Origin: Trueperella pecoris | GTDB lineage: Bacteria; Actinomycetota; Actinomycetes; Actinomycetales; Actinomycetaceae | NCBI RefSeq assembly: GCF_014926385.1 | Contig: NZ_CP053291.1 | Span: 1,240,001 to 1,304,000, forward strand | Length of the DNA: 64,000 bases | Direction: 5' to 3' | In this document: in pieces, positions 36,621 through 44,873 of the stretch | Numbering within the stretch: position 1 is the stretch's first letter | How the letters are laid out: each line of letters opens with the position of its first letter | Translations under genes and position numbers: made by a program | The notes under the pieces: model-generated | Database searches by the model: none | Told to the model about the DNA's origin: nothing | What the model saw: the letters and a program-made list of their open reading frames with translations, nothing else

Positions 36621-36723
36621 ACCGACTGGACCTAATTCTTAGGCCACTCCAGTGCGTTGGGGTGCACCGTTGCCCTGCGTGCGTCCGTGGTCCTGTGCTG
36701 CCTGAAGTTCGATCATGCCATGA

Positions 36724-37374
36724 CTATGCACAGGCCAGGGGGGAATCCGGCGAGACTGGGTGGACGTCGGGTAAGGACTCAATTAAGTGGTCTGCCAGGG
36801 GACTCGTGCAAGAAACATAGATCCGATCAGCGTAGATCGGTTGTGTTGCGATGAAATGCAGGTTGGGAGAGGTCAAGATAGACGGTAAACGCCCAAGGTC
36901 CGCTACGTACTCTACCCACTGAGGCAGAGATTGTTCGACTATGGCATAGGGTTCGGGGCGTAAGAACGAATCATCTGGCGCGATGATGTCGGCCTGCGAG
37001 GAGAAGTCTGCATAACCGCCCCAATATGCTGCCGCCCATTCTCCTAGTCCATCACCGAGGGCTAAAACTCGACTGAGACGTTCTATATATCCGGGGTCAT
37101 AGATGGTCCCGTGAGCGAAATATATGAGGGAAGAGACAGGTTCCGGGAAGAACAGGTCAGAAAGCGACGTCGAGGCCGTCATAGATTTTTCGCGTTGATC
37201 GGCAATATCCGACCATGAGATCCACCCTGAGCTGGTTGGAATAGGAAGCAAAAGCGCAAGGGTGCGGTCAAACCCGGCAAAGAGAAGGTCCGATACATAG
37301 CCCTCCCGATGAGGGATAACCCGATCGACGAGCCGCGGGTCAATCCTGCTCAAGAAAGAATGAATAGTTTGCAT
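36724..37374 (-). CDS. Hypothetical protein, third gene of the IS-flanked operon
   Basis: I do not recognise this protein of about 216 residues. It has no signal peptide or clear membrane segment and is rich in aromatic and acidic residues (LGEWAAAYWGGYADF; PQWVEYVADLGRLPS). The chosen ATG 37374 overlaps the upstream lipoprotein gene by 35 nt, so translation is probably coupled; no separate RBS is seen. The gene is more AT-rich than the surrounding chromosome. Confidence 0.62.
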   Translation of the reverse strand: MQTIHSFLSRIDPRLVDRVIPHREGYVSDLLFAGFDRTLALLLPIPTSSGWISWSDIADQREKSMTASTSLSDLFFPEPVSSLIYFAHGTIYDPGYIERLSRVLALGDGLGEWAAAYWGGYADFSSQADIIAPDDSFLRPEPYAIVEQSLPQWVEYVADLGRLPSILTSPNLHFIATQPIYADRIYVSCTSPLADHLIESLPDVHPVSPDSPLACA

Positions 37375-37927
37375 AATTATCTGGATTTTCGACTGCTTCG
37401 GCGTCCCACCCGCTGTCATTCGGATACTGAATCGTGATAGTCACGAACTTGGTCTCAGATAGCAGTTCCGTATCGGATTCTATCTGTGACTCCACGCTGC
37501 GGAAACACTGTTCTTCACCAACGCACTCAGTGTAACTACAACTCGAAAGGTCGGGGTATCCATTCGCGTCCAGTCTGCTGCATTGTCTGATAAGAGAGTA
37601 GTAAGGGGGAACGCTTGTATTCAAACGAACATTAAGCAGCACCGGCCTACTCGGATCCAGAGAAACCGTTTCTATGTCTTCTATAGAAGGAGAATCCTCG
37701 AAAACGTCTACCCCATTTGACCCTGTCCAATTGTAGGAAACTGCGGCTAGCTGAGTTCCATTTATTGTCAGCTCAGGCGGACTTTCAGGCCCTTCTTGTA
37801 GGGGGATTAAATTTGCGCTTGAAGGCATCGAAGACGGACCTTCGGTGGGCGTCGAACATGATGAAGAAAAAATCAATAACGCCAATACAGCCGGGTAGAC
37901 TACGTCTTTCCGCGAAAGAATCAGCAT
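37340..37927 (-). CDS. Lipoprotein of unknown function
   Basis: A 195-residue protein with a lipoprotein signal: MLILSRKDVVYPAVLALL then lipobox IFSSSC (Cys24), followed by a Ser/Pro-rich linker. The mature part contains four further cysteines in RQCSRLD, LSSCSYTECVGEEQC, suggesting disulfides outside the cell. No family is recognised. Its ATG overlaps the stop of the upstream secreted-protein gene by 7 nt, so these genes form one coupled operon. Confidence 0.7.
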   Translation of the reverse strand: MLILSRKDVVYPAVLALLIFSSSCSTPTEGPSSMPSSANLIPLQEGPESPPELTINGTQLAAVSYNWTGSNGVDVFEDSPSIEDIETVSLDPSRPVLLNVRLNTSVPPYYSLIRQCSRLDANGYPDLSSCSYTECVGEEQCFRSVESQIESDTELLSETKFVTITIQYPNDSGWDAEAVENPDNYANYSFFLEQD

Positions 37928-38493
37928 GTGAATCGACTCAGGCGATTAGCTCCTCCGTTCGCCGTTTTCGCGTAGTACTTTTTTCCACCTTCTTCAGTAA
38001 AATGGGCCGAATATCCCCAATAGGTAAATGTCCCGCTTCCTCCGCAGAGGCGATGGGGATGGGCATCTTCACTTGTTTTCTTGCCTCGCGTGCTCGAAGC
38101 ATCAGAAGCTAAATATTGCATGCCGTGCCAGCGTTCTTTGTAAAGAGTCGTTACCGTTTTGAGATATGTTACCGGCCTTACACATTTAATCCGGCCGTGA
38201 ACTGAGGCCATATTGCCGCTTTTATGAGGAGAATCTGTTTGCCCAGTGCACATAGCGGGGGAGGTGATTCTGACCATAGGAAGAGCGCTCCTAGTGCTAC
38301 TCTGTTTCGACAGGGGAGTTACTCCACTTGAGGTGGTTTGTGTCTCCTGGGCAACTTGTGAAGAAGCTAAGTTCCTGACTTCTTCTAATGAAATCACTGG
38401 GTAGTCCTCAGTATTATCCGGCGGGATAGTAGCCGGAGATACGGAAAACGAAGCTGCAAGTAAAATCGCAAAGGATGCTTTTATAAGGGACAT
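37921..38493 (-). CDS. Secreted protein of unknown function, first gene of the operon
   Basis: A 190-residue protein with a Sec signal peptide (MSLIKASFAILLAASFSVSPATI). The C-terminal domain of about 90 residues, from VHGRIKCVRPVTYLKTVTTL to the final RFTC, contains paired cysteines (KCVR, RLCGGSG, FTC) and aromatic repeats (ERWHGMQYL, TYWGYSAHF). It resembles small actinobacterial secreted cysteine-rich proteins that I know only as hypothetical. CGGAGATGAT gives a good RBS for ATG 38493. The operon is enclosed by two direct ISa copies. Confidence 0.68.
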   Translation of the reverse strand: MSLIKASFAILLAASFSVSPATIPPDNTEDYPVISLEEVRNLASSQVAQETQTTSSGVTPLSKQSSTRSALPMVRITSPAMCTGQTDSPHKSGNMASVHGRIKCVRPVTYLKTVTTLYKERWHGMQYLASDASSTRGKKTSEDAHPHRLCGGSGTFTYWGYSAHFTEEGGKKYYAKTANGGANRLSRFTC

Positions 38494-38572
38494 ATCATCT
38501 CCGACGGAATGAGAATTCATGTTACATATCTGAGTCTACCACACTTTCATTCTCGCACGGGTCACGAAAGAG

Positions 38573-39086
38573 TTGCCCGGGCTGAAAAAACTAGACCATC
38601 TGGCTTGAGAGTGTCTTCCGTGACAGCCCCGGTTGGGGCAGGAAGACTGGAGAGCATGAAGAAGTTCTCGAAGCACACACCCGAACAAATCGTGGTGAAG
38701 CTCGACAAGGCCAGGTCCTTGAAGGAATCTGGCAGCACCGTGGCAGAGGTTTGCCGTGAGCTTGGCATCAGTGAGGCAACGTATCACCGGTGGCAGAGAC
38801 AGTACGGCGACATGACTCGCAGTGAAGACGGCGGTTCAAGGAGCTGCAGGAAGAAAACGAGAAGCTCAAGCGGTTGCTTGGGGAGGCTGAACTCGAAAAG
38901 TCGCTGCTTAGGGAGTTAGCAGAGGGAAAATTCTGACCCCGGCACGCAAGTACGAAGCGATTGACCATGCCCTATCGTTGGGGTACTCAGTGCGCTTGGC
39001 ATGCCGCGTTGTCGGGGTTTCCCGCGGGGCGTACTACACCGCCCGATGTCACACAACCGGGCCTTCTGCCACCAACAAGCACGCCT
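38573..39086 (+). mobile_element. ISa copy 2, truncated left part
   Basis: The sequence from GCCCGGGCTGAAAAAACTAG matches 34146-34657 without gaps and with only three substitutions near its right end. It breaks off at ACGCCT (39086), exactly where the next IS3-family element begins. The missing right part is not found on the other side of that element. Confidence 0.9.
38656..38936 (+). pseudogene. ISa copy 2 orfA, frameshifted, plus orfB remnant
   Basis: Identical to the ISa copy 1 orfA, including the one-base lesion. The start of orfB (LTPARKYEAIDHALSLGYS and following) continues to 39086 and is then cut off. No functional transposase can come from this copy. Confidence 0.85.
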
Positions 39087-39108
39087 TGAAGTGCCCCGGG
39101 TTTTGTTC

Positions 39109-40029
39109 CTAGGCGTTTGCCCTGATTTTCATTTTCTCTGATGTGCTGGCGTTGTGCCAGTACTCGTTCTCAACCTCGACCGGGGGTCGGTAGTCGAGGG
39201 CTTGGTGGAGACGAGCCTGGTTCCACCAGGTCACCCACTCGAAGGTAGCGATTTCAACCTCGAGCACATCACGCCATGTACGGGTATGGATGAGCTCGTT
39301 CTTATACGAGCCATTCACATTCTCAGCAAGCGCGTTATCGTAGGAATCCCCAACCGTCCCGGTCGATGCACTGATGCCCGCATCGAGCAGGCGCTCGTTA
39401 TACACAATACTGACGTACTGCGATCCGTGGTCTGAGTGATGAAGCACCCCGACAGTTTCCTTCGCGCTGACGATCGCTTGGTTCAACGCCTGTAGTGGTA
39501 GCGCTTCGGTGCGCATGGAATCTGATAGCGCCCAGCCGACGATCTTTCGCGAGAACACGTCCGTCACAAACGCCGCATACACGAACCCGGCGCGAGTGCG
39601 GACATACGTGATATCCGCGACCCACAGCCGATTCGGGCAAGGAGCACGAAATTCACGCTGGACTAAATCTGGCCTGGTATCTTCCCTCCGGGCTTTGCGT
39701 GTCGTGATCGGGGAACGCCCCTTACCCTTGCCCGATACTCCAGCTAGGCGCATGAGCCTCGCGGTTTGTTCCCGACCGATCTGAATTCCGCCACGGCGCA
39801 AGGCATGCCACATTTTCCGCACACCGTAGACGCCGTAGTTGCGGCCGTGAACGTCTCGAATGTGTTCCACAAGGCCAGCATCACGAACACTGCGCGTACT
39901 CAGTCCACGGGCTTTGGATTGGCGATAACCACGCGAAGTGATGAAACCGCCAACACGGTGAGTATTCAACGTCGTACAAATGAACTCAACCGAAAAACGA
40001 TCACGATACTCATCAATAAATGTGATCAT
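39109..40029 (-). CDS. ISc orfB, IS3-family DDE transposase
   Basis: A 306-residue integrase-core transposase. The HTH_21 region reads HGRNYGVYGVRKMWHALRR; DDE residues are Asp in LWVADITYVRT, Asp in HHSDHGSQYVS and Glu in ALAENVNGSYKNELI. The conserved entry MITFIDEYRDRFSVEFIC lies in the -1 frame of orfA. In zero frame orfA reads GCT TTT TCG near 40060, a T-rich spot where a -1 slip would create a FFRVGTRPP-type junction usual for this group. The orfB appears intact. Confidence 0.9.
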   Translation of the reverse strand: MITFIDEYRDRFSVEFICTTLNTHRVGGFITSRGYRQSKARGLSTRSVRDAGLVEHIRDVHGRNYGVYGVRKMWHALRRGGIQIGREQTARLMRLAGVSGKGKGRSPITTRKARREDTRPDLVQREFRAPCPNRLWVADITYVRTRAGFVYAAFVTDVFSRKIVGWALSDSMRTEALPLQALNQAIVSAKETVGVLHHSDHGSQYVSIVYNERLLDAGISASTGTVGDSYDNALAENVNGSYKNELIHTRTWRDVLEVEIATFEWVTWWNQARLHQALDYRPPVEVENEYWHNASTSEKMKIRANA

Positions 40030-40342
40030 TTCCGACGTTGGGGGTCGAGTTCCGACGCGAAAAAGCCGACGCAGCCTTCAACAACTCGTTCGTGTCGCGC
40101 AATTCTTGAACTTCACGCCTAAGCCGAGCATTCTCGACTTCGAGATCCTCCGGCAAACGCTCAACAACGCGCCCTTCACGCCTGGCTGCCTGCGTCCATT
40201 GACGGGCAGTGTGCCACGAAACACCCAGCTTCGGGGCAACCACCTGACACGCTCGTTGCAGCGAGAGTCCCTCAGCAAGGATCCGATCCTCCACCAACCG
40301 CACAACACGATCTTTCGCTTCCTGATCAAATTTCTTCGCCAT
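40013..40342 (-). CDS. ISc orfA, IS3-family helix-turn-helix protein
   Basis: A 109-residue OrfA: MAKKFDQEAKDRVVRLVED, helix-turn-helix (SLQRACQVVAPKLGVSWHTARQ) and a coiled-coil stretch (EVENARLRREVQELRDTNELL). The last ~15 residues after KAASAF are out of the orfB frame and would be replaced on frameshifting. It overlaps orfB by 17 nt. Confidence 0.88.
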   Translation of the reverse strand: MAKKFDQEAKDRVVRLVEDRILAEGLSLQRACQVVAPKLGVSWHTARQWTQAARREGRVVERLPEDLEVENARLRREVQELRDTNELLKAASAFSRRNSTPNVGNDHIY

Positions 40343-40399
40343 AATCCAGATTTTCCCATCTACTCAAACGGAACAAAACCTGGGATTCTTCTATATTTG

Positions 40400-41470
40400 T
40401 CAAGCGGGTATTAAGAGCGTGTGTTGGGAGTTGAGTGTGCGATATACTCGCCGAGCGATGTAGCGTTTGAGACATCGTCGAATTTCACGGTTGGTTTTTC
40501 CTTCTTTTTGTCTTTTTGCGACGTATTTTTTCGTTTCTTCGTCGTGGGTCATTTTCACAATAGCGACCATGTGTAGCGCGCTATTGAGTTTACGATCTCC
40601 TCCACGATTGAGACGGTGTCGAACCGTGTTGCCTGATGATGCTGGGATTGGATTGACTCCAGCAAGCGAGGCAAATTCTGCCTCCGTTTTGACTCTGCCG
40701 TAATGTGACCACGCGACAAGACACTTCGCCGCACTAACGACACCAATGCCTTTTTCTTGCAGCAATGGTGCAGCTTCACTGATCTGAACAAGGCCTGCAA
40801 GCTCACGCTCATTGTTCTCAAGCTCGCAATCGAGTTCAAGAATCTGGCGAGCAAGCCTTTTTGCTTCGGCTCTGGCAACTTGTATCTCGATATCCTCTCC
40901 ACGCATTCGCCACGAGGCAATGTGCTTGATCTGTGTACTTGATAACGTGCAACGGGCATCGACGCCCAAGGGATTACTACGCACAAGAGCAGTCAGCGCG
41001 TTAACGCTGCGGGTGCGCTGGCCTGCCAGTAATTCTCGAGACGTAATAAGGATTCGAATTGCTTGACGAACCCCACTTCCCAGACGAGGCCGACGTAATT
41101 TATCGACAGGTAACCCAAGGGCTGCTCGCGCAATCCGCGAAGAATCCAATTCATCGGTTTTCCCTGAACCGTAGCGATGTTGGTAATCAACACGAGGTGC
41201 TTCAGCAACCGATAAATTGTTAGCCAGCACCATGCCAGTCAAAATAGCGCCGTAAGAGGAGGTGCCTTCAATCACCCACAAAGTTTCTTCGTGCGAGCGG
41301 GTGTTTTTAAGAACCCAACTCATCGCGCGTTTCATTCCTGCCGCAGTCGTGGGAAACTTCTTCGAACCCAAAAGCTCTCCGGTAAGCGAAGCGAGAACTG
41401 AGTAAACATGATGGCGAGCGTGAGTATCAACACCAACGACATACGGGTGAACATCAGCGACAATAGACAT
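40400..41470 (-). CDS. IS110-family transposase (DEDD)
   Basis: A 356-residue IS110-type transposase. The N-terminal RuvC-like domain starts VVGVDTHARHHVYSV and includes VIEGTSSYGAIL and TDELDSSRIARAAL; the C-terminal Transposase_20 domain reads GIGVVSAAKCLVAW, FASLAGVNPIPASSGNTV with the serine region, and LNRGGDRKLNSALH. I start at ATG 41470; a TTG four codons upstream is less likely. The stop lies only about 8 bp from the ISc end, and the upstream side soon runs into the next gene, so there is little room for the noncoding ends that carry the bridge RNA. Confidence 0.88.
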   Translation of the reverse strand: MSIVADVHPYVVGVDTHARHHVYSVLASLTGELLGSKKFPTTAAGMKRAMSWVLKNTRSHEETLWVIEGTSSYGAILTGMVLANNLSVAEAPRVDYQHRYGSGKTDELDSSRIARAALGLPVDKLRRPRLGSGVRQAIRILITSRELLAGQRTRSVNALTALVRSNPLGVDARCTLSSTQIKHIASWRMRGEDIEIQVARAEAKRLARQILELDCELENNERELAGLVQISEAAPLLQEKGIGVVSAAKCLVAWSHYGRVKTEAEFASLAGVNPIPASSGNTVRHRLNRGGDRKLNSALHMVAIVKMTHDEETKKYVAKRQKEGKTNREIRRCLKRYIARRVYRTLNSQHTLLIPA

Positions 41471-42532
41471 AGCGGTTATCAACCTTCCCTTATATGCGAA
41501 GACAAACGACCGTTAGGCCGATACCGATCTAGGAAGGAACCACGGGCCCGACCCCCCTTCCTTATCGCCGCAACCAGCATCACGCTTGCATCAACATTCA
41601 TGGCAGGCAGGGGATACCTTGTTTGGCAGTATTTCCTCCTCGTGCCGCTATTCCTCACTCTTGCAATCCTCATCGGATGGATCAACGCCTACCTCTTTAC
41701 CCATAGTGCCGTTGGCGTCGTGTTCTCAGGACTATTCTCCCTTTTCATCTCTTTCTACCTCATTCAAAGCGCTGTTGAGTCCAACGCCTGGACCCAATTC
41801 GACTGGTCCGCCTACACCCAACTACTTGCTGTCATCACGCTCGCTACCGGAGGAATCCTCGCGCGCCGCTGGGTGCAAGAGCAACGAATCGCCACTCCCC
41901 TTGCGTGGGGATCGCTATTCGCTGTCGTCGCATATGTATGGCTAAGCGGTTATGCAAACCTACAGACTCTTCCTCGAACCGCAGACCTCCAGCCTTCCTG
42001 CGCCGAGAGCGGGCCAGACACTGTGTGCGTGTGGCCTGAGGACGCTTACAAATTGCCCACGCTCACTCAGTACGCTGCCCGTGTCCGCAGTCTTGATCGA
42101 GCTCTCGGCACGAAAGCAAACCCTGCCCTCTTTGCCGAGCCAAATATTCCACAGGTGATGGCAAATGTCGATCGCGACGGTAACTACCAAGAAAGTCAAC
42201 GTTTCTATCAGATTTATCCGGTCGGCGCCGAGCCACATGACTGGGTGGGGGCTCGCGGATTTGTTCTTAACGATTTTCTCATATGCGATGAGTCCGCAAG
42301 CCGGGTGCCTCAGGAAGAAAGAATCGCGAACAACTTTACCGTCTTAGACCTCCTCACGAATTGGATTTATGGCGATCTCACTTATGACGGCTACTCAAAC
42401 GAGAGTAACCAACACGATGCACAAACCATTGGTAGCAAATTAGCCAAACTCTCCCCCGACGAACAGTTCACGCAGTTGGGCCACATCATTGATCATTTTA
42501 TTCAAACCTGCGAGGTATCTATCAATGACTAG
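41408..42532 (+). CDS. Membrane protein, first gene of an ABC operon (5' end at the IS110 junction)
   Basis: The frame is open from 41408, but the first ~20 codons run antisense to the IS110 transposase and are probably not native. From about 41510 the protein is convincing: basic residues, then five or so membrane helices (PFLIAATSITLASTFMAG, YFLLVPLFLTLAILIGWI, GVVFSGLFSLFISFYLI and others), then a ~200-residue polar C-terminal domain (e.g. CVWPEDAYKLPTLTQYAARV). No good RBS is present, and ATG 41600 would cut the first helix. The gene probably lost its true start when the IS inserted. The stop overlaps the ABC ATPase start. Confidence 0.6.
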   Translation: MMASVSINTNDIRVNISDNRHSGYQPSLICEDKRPLGRYRSRKEPRARPPFLIAATSITLASTFMAGRGYLVWQYFLLVPLFLTLAILIGWINAYLFTHSAVGVVFSGLFSLFISFYLIQSAVESNAWTQFDWSAYTQLLAVITLATGGILARRWVQEQRIATPLAWGSLFAVVAYVWLSGYANLQTLPRTADLQPSCAESGPDTVCVWPEDAYKLPTLTQYAARVRSLDRALGTKANPALFAEPNIPQVMANVDRDGNYQESQRFYQIYPVGAEPHDWVGARGFVLNDFLICDESASRVPQEERIANNFTVLDLLTNWIYGDLTYDGYSNESNQHDAQTIGSKLAKLSPDEQFTQLGHIIDHFIQTCEVSIND

Positions 42533-43253
42533 CTATCCAATGTCAATTAACGCCAGTAATCTCTGCCAAGGGTACGGCCGAGCGGACGTTCTCCATCACC
42601 TTTCTTTTTCTCTCGAGGGCCCCGGAATAGTTGGGCTACTCGGCCCAAATGGCGCAGGAAAATCTACCCTGATCAAAACACTAATTACCCAATACCCACC
42701 GCGCTCAGGAAATCTGCATGTACGAGGCACAGACGTTCACGACAAGAAGGCCGTACGCGCGCTACGCCAACAGCTTGGATACTTGCCACAGAATCATCAA
42801 GCAGACAGGTCTTTTACAGCCCACGAATTCGTCTCATATGCCCTCTGGATGCGCGAATACGATAATGCTCTTATCGCTTCTGCCGCAAGCACCGCATTAG
42901 ATAAGGTCGGGCTCATTCAAGACGCACACACCAAGCTTTCGAAGTTCTCCGGCGGAATGTACCAACGTGCTGGGATTGCGGCAGCGATTGCTGGCGAGCC
43001 TGCAATCATCGTTCTCGATGAACCAACCTCTGGGCTCGATCCCCAACAACGGGCCCAGTTCCGTCAGGTTTTAAGATCGTTGACCGATTCCCTGTGCATA
43101 CTCAGCACGCATTTGATCGAAGATGTGCACGTTCTCGCTGACACCCTCCTCGTCTTAAACGACGGTATCGTCACCTATTGTGGCCCTACGCAGTTCCCCG
43201 AATCGGCGTCGGTCGAAGACCTGGAAGCACACTATGCAGCGCTCTTGGGATAA
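42525..43253 (+). CDS. ABC transporter ATP-binding protein
   Basis: A 242-residue ATPase of the ABC-2/drug or peptide exporter type. Walker A GPNGAGKST, Q-loop LGYLPQNH, signature FSGGM (a variant of LSGGQ), Walker B IIVLDEPTSGLD, and switch histidine STHLIED. ATG 42525 overlaps the upstream gene's stop by 8 nt with GAGG in front, and the gene overlaps the following permease. Together with two membrane proteins it forms a likely exporter; the cargo is unknown. Confidence 0.88.
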   Translation: MTSYPMSINASNLCQGYGRADVLHHLSFSLEGPGIVGLLGPNGAGKSTLIKTLITQYPPRSGNLHVRGTDVHDKKAVRALRQQLGYLPQNHQADRSFTAHEFVSYALWMREYDNALIASAASTALDKVGLIQDAHTKLSKFSGGMYQRAGIAAAIAGEPAIIVLDEPTSGLDPQQRAQFRQVLRSLTDSLCILSTHLIEDVHVLADTLLVLNDGIVTYCGPTQFPESASVEDLEAHYAALLG

Positions 43254-43863
43254 CAGAACGGCATCGCGCTCTCCCCACGTACTGTTCTTGCAGATCCGGC
43301 GCGCTCAGCTTCTAACAGTCTTGGTTATCGGCGTGAGTGTCCTCTTTTTCGCGCTGATCCCGGTGTCCTACGGGATTCCTCCTCTGAATAACGTGAGAGA
43401 AACTCCTGTTTTCAGGGTGTTGCCAGCCGTTGTCGGGATCTTGTGCGCTTCGAGCGTTAATCCTATCGGATCCGATCAAGAACTTCTGCGCGGATGCCGC
43501 GCCCGGAACTTGCGCAGCGCGCTGCCCTTCCTGTTGCTTTTTCTTGCCTTGGTCACCATCGCTCTCACTGGCTGGCTGTTCTCTCTTGTTTATCCAGACC
43601 AAGAGGTCCTTGGGGTCATTGCGCCGATGCTGACAAGCACGGTCATTTTTACGGCCGTGGGAATCATTTCTGCATGCTATCTAACGGGATCATGGCAGGT
43701 AATCCCCACAGCGGCCCTTTTCCTCGTACTCGTAGGGTTTGGATTCCAGACTTTCATTACCCCTTATGCCTGGAATATTTTCTTCCACATATCCGCACCT
43801 ATCGCGCTCATCGCGGGTTTGAGCGCAGTGCTGGCGTTCCTAGCGCTGAGACATAGGTACTAA
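43234..43863 (+). CDS. ABC transporter permease-like membrane protein
   Basis: A 209-residue protein with about six hydrophobic helices (LLTVLVIGVSVLFFALIPV, ALPFLLLFLALVTIALTGWL, STVIFTAVGIISACYL, IPTAALFLVLVGFGF, APIALIAGLSAVLAFLAL). It starts inside the ATPase gene (20-nt overlap), so it is coupled to it and likely forms its membrane half. No subfamily is recognised. It is convergent with ribF, 26 bp apart. Confidence 0.75.
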   Translation: MQRSWDNRTASRSPHVLFLQIRRAQLLTVLVIGVSVLFFALIPVSYGIPPLNNVRETPVFRVLPAVVGILCASSVNPIGSDQELLRGCRARNLRSALPFLLLFLALVTIALTGWLFSLVYPDQEVLGVIAPMLTSTVIFTAVGIISACYLTGSWQVIPTAALFLVLVGFGFQTFITPYAWNIFFHISAPIALIAGLSAVLAFLALRHRY

Positions 43864-43889
43864 CTCTTCGCCACATCGTCGATTGTGCG

Positions 43890-44873
43890 CTATCGGGCGG
43901 TCACATCCTTCGGGTTCACGCGGTAAGACACGGGCACGCCGAGAATCTCAGCTGTACGCCGCAAGTCTTTGTCCATTTGATCCTGTAGCTGCTCGACCGA
44001 TGCCATTTTCATCATGGGACGCACGTAATCGACGAAATCAATAGCGATCTCCTCCCCGTACAGGTTGAGGTCGCTACGGCCGAGGACGTGTGCTTCAACG
44101 GTACGTTCGTCACCGTCAAACTGCGGGTTCGTCCCAATCGAGATCGCCGCCGGAAGGTGAATCGTTGCCGTGGAGTCGGGAACCTTTTGGACAACCCAGC
44201 CTGCGTAAACGCCGTCACGCGGCACTTCCCCAACGCCGGATCCTGGCAGGTTAGCGGTGGGAAAGCCGAGTTCACGCCCACGTTTAAAACCATGCTCCAC
44301 GACGCCACGCAACCGGTGTGGACGCCCGAGAATCTTGGCTGCCTTGCGCACGTTACCGGCGTCGAGCAATTCGCGAATCCAGGTCGAAGAATATCGGCGC
44401 CCAGAATCGCCCCCGAGGTCGTTGATGAGCGTCACGTCAACCCGTCCGGCGAGGTGCGAGGCGAGCAGGGTGCCGTCTCCAGCGTTACCCTTACCGAAGC
44501 GGACATCCTCGCCCACGACGACGGCCACGGCCTTCAGCTTTCCTACCAGTTCGACATCGATGAAGTCCTCCGGGCTTGTCTCGGCGTAGCCCACATCGTA
44601 CTTCTGCACGACGACGACGTCGATGCCGGCCGCCTCGAGCAGGTCGAGGCGATCTTCGAGTGTCGAGATGAGTGGAAGGTCCACGTTGGGTCGGTGCACG
44701 TGGCTGGGATGCGGATCGAAGGTTAGAACCACCGACTGCGCGCCGCGTTCTTCAGCCTGGGCCACCGTTTCGCGCAGGATTGCATGGTGGCCCTTGTGCA
44801 CGCCGTCGAAGATGCCGATTGTCACAACGGAAGGGCCGAGGTCGTATTCCTCGGCCGATGAAAAGATCTTCAT
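43890..44873 (-). CDS. ribF: Bifunctional riboflavin kinase/FAD synthetase
   Basis: Makes FMN from riboflavin, then FAD. The 327 residues have an N-terminal adenylyltransferase domain (VVTIGIFDGVHKGHHAIL; VVGEDVRFGKGNAG; STWIRELLDAGNV) and a C-terminal riboflavin kinase domain (GFKRGRELGFPTANL; PRDGVYAGW). The ATG directly follows the stop of the Cys/Gly/His-rich gene (TAGATG), so translation is coupled to it. Confidence 0.96.
   Translation of the reverse strand: MKIFSSAEEYDLGPSVVTIGIFDGVHKGHHAILRETVAQAEERGAQSVVLTFDPHPSHVHRPNVDLPLISTLEDRLDLLEAAGIDVVVVQKYDVGYAETSPEDFIDVELVGKLKAVAVVVGEDVRFGKGNAGDGTLLASHLAGRVDVTLINDLGGDSGRRYSSTWIRELLDAGNVRKAAKILGRPHRLRGVVEHGFKRGRELGFPTANLPGSGVGEVPRDGVYAGWVVQKVPDSTATIHLPAAISIGTNPQFDGDERTVEAHVLGRSDLNLYGEEIAIDFVDYVRPMMKMASVEQLQDQMDKDLRRTAEILGVPVSYRVNPKDVTAR

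Larger units (their letters stand above)
35404..36650 (+). mobile_element. Second IS3-family insertion sequence (here ISb)
   Basis: Terminal inverted repeats of about 25 bp: left GGAGTGCCTTAAG...TTAGGTCCAG (35404-35429), right CTGGACCTAATTCTTAGG...CACTCC (36625-36650). It carries orfA and orfB related to ISa. The left end lies 5 bp from the ISa right end. I find no target-site duplication. Confidence 0.8.
39087..40392 (-). mobile_element. Third IS3-family insertion sequence (here ISc)
   Basis: The inverted ends share GAAG...CCC.GGTTTTGTTCC: left TGAAGTGCCCCGGGTTTTG (from 39087), right GGAACAAAACCTGGGATTC (to about 40392). It holds minus-strand orfA and orfB of the IS3 family, of a group different from ISa and ISb. 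It interrupts ISa copy 2 on the left and abuts an IS110-family gene on the right. I see no target duplication. Confidence 0.8.
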
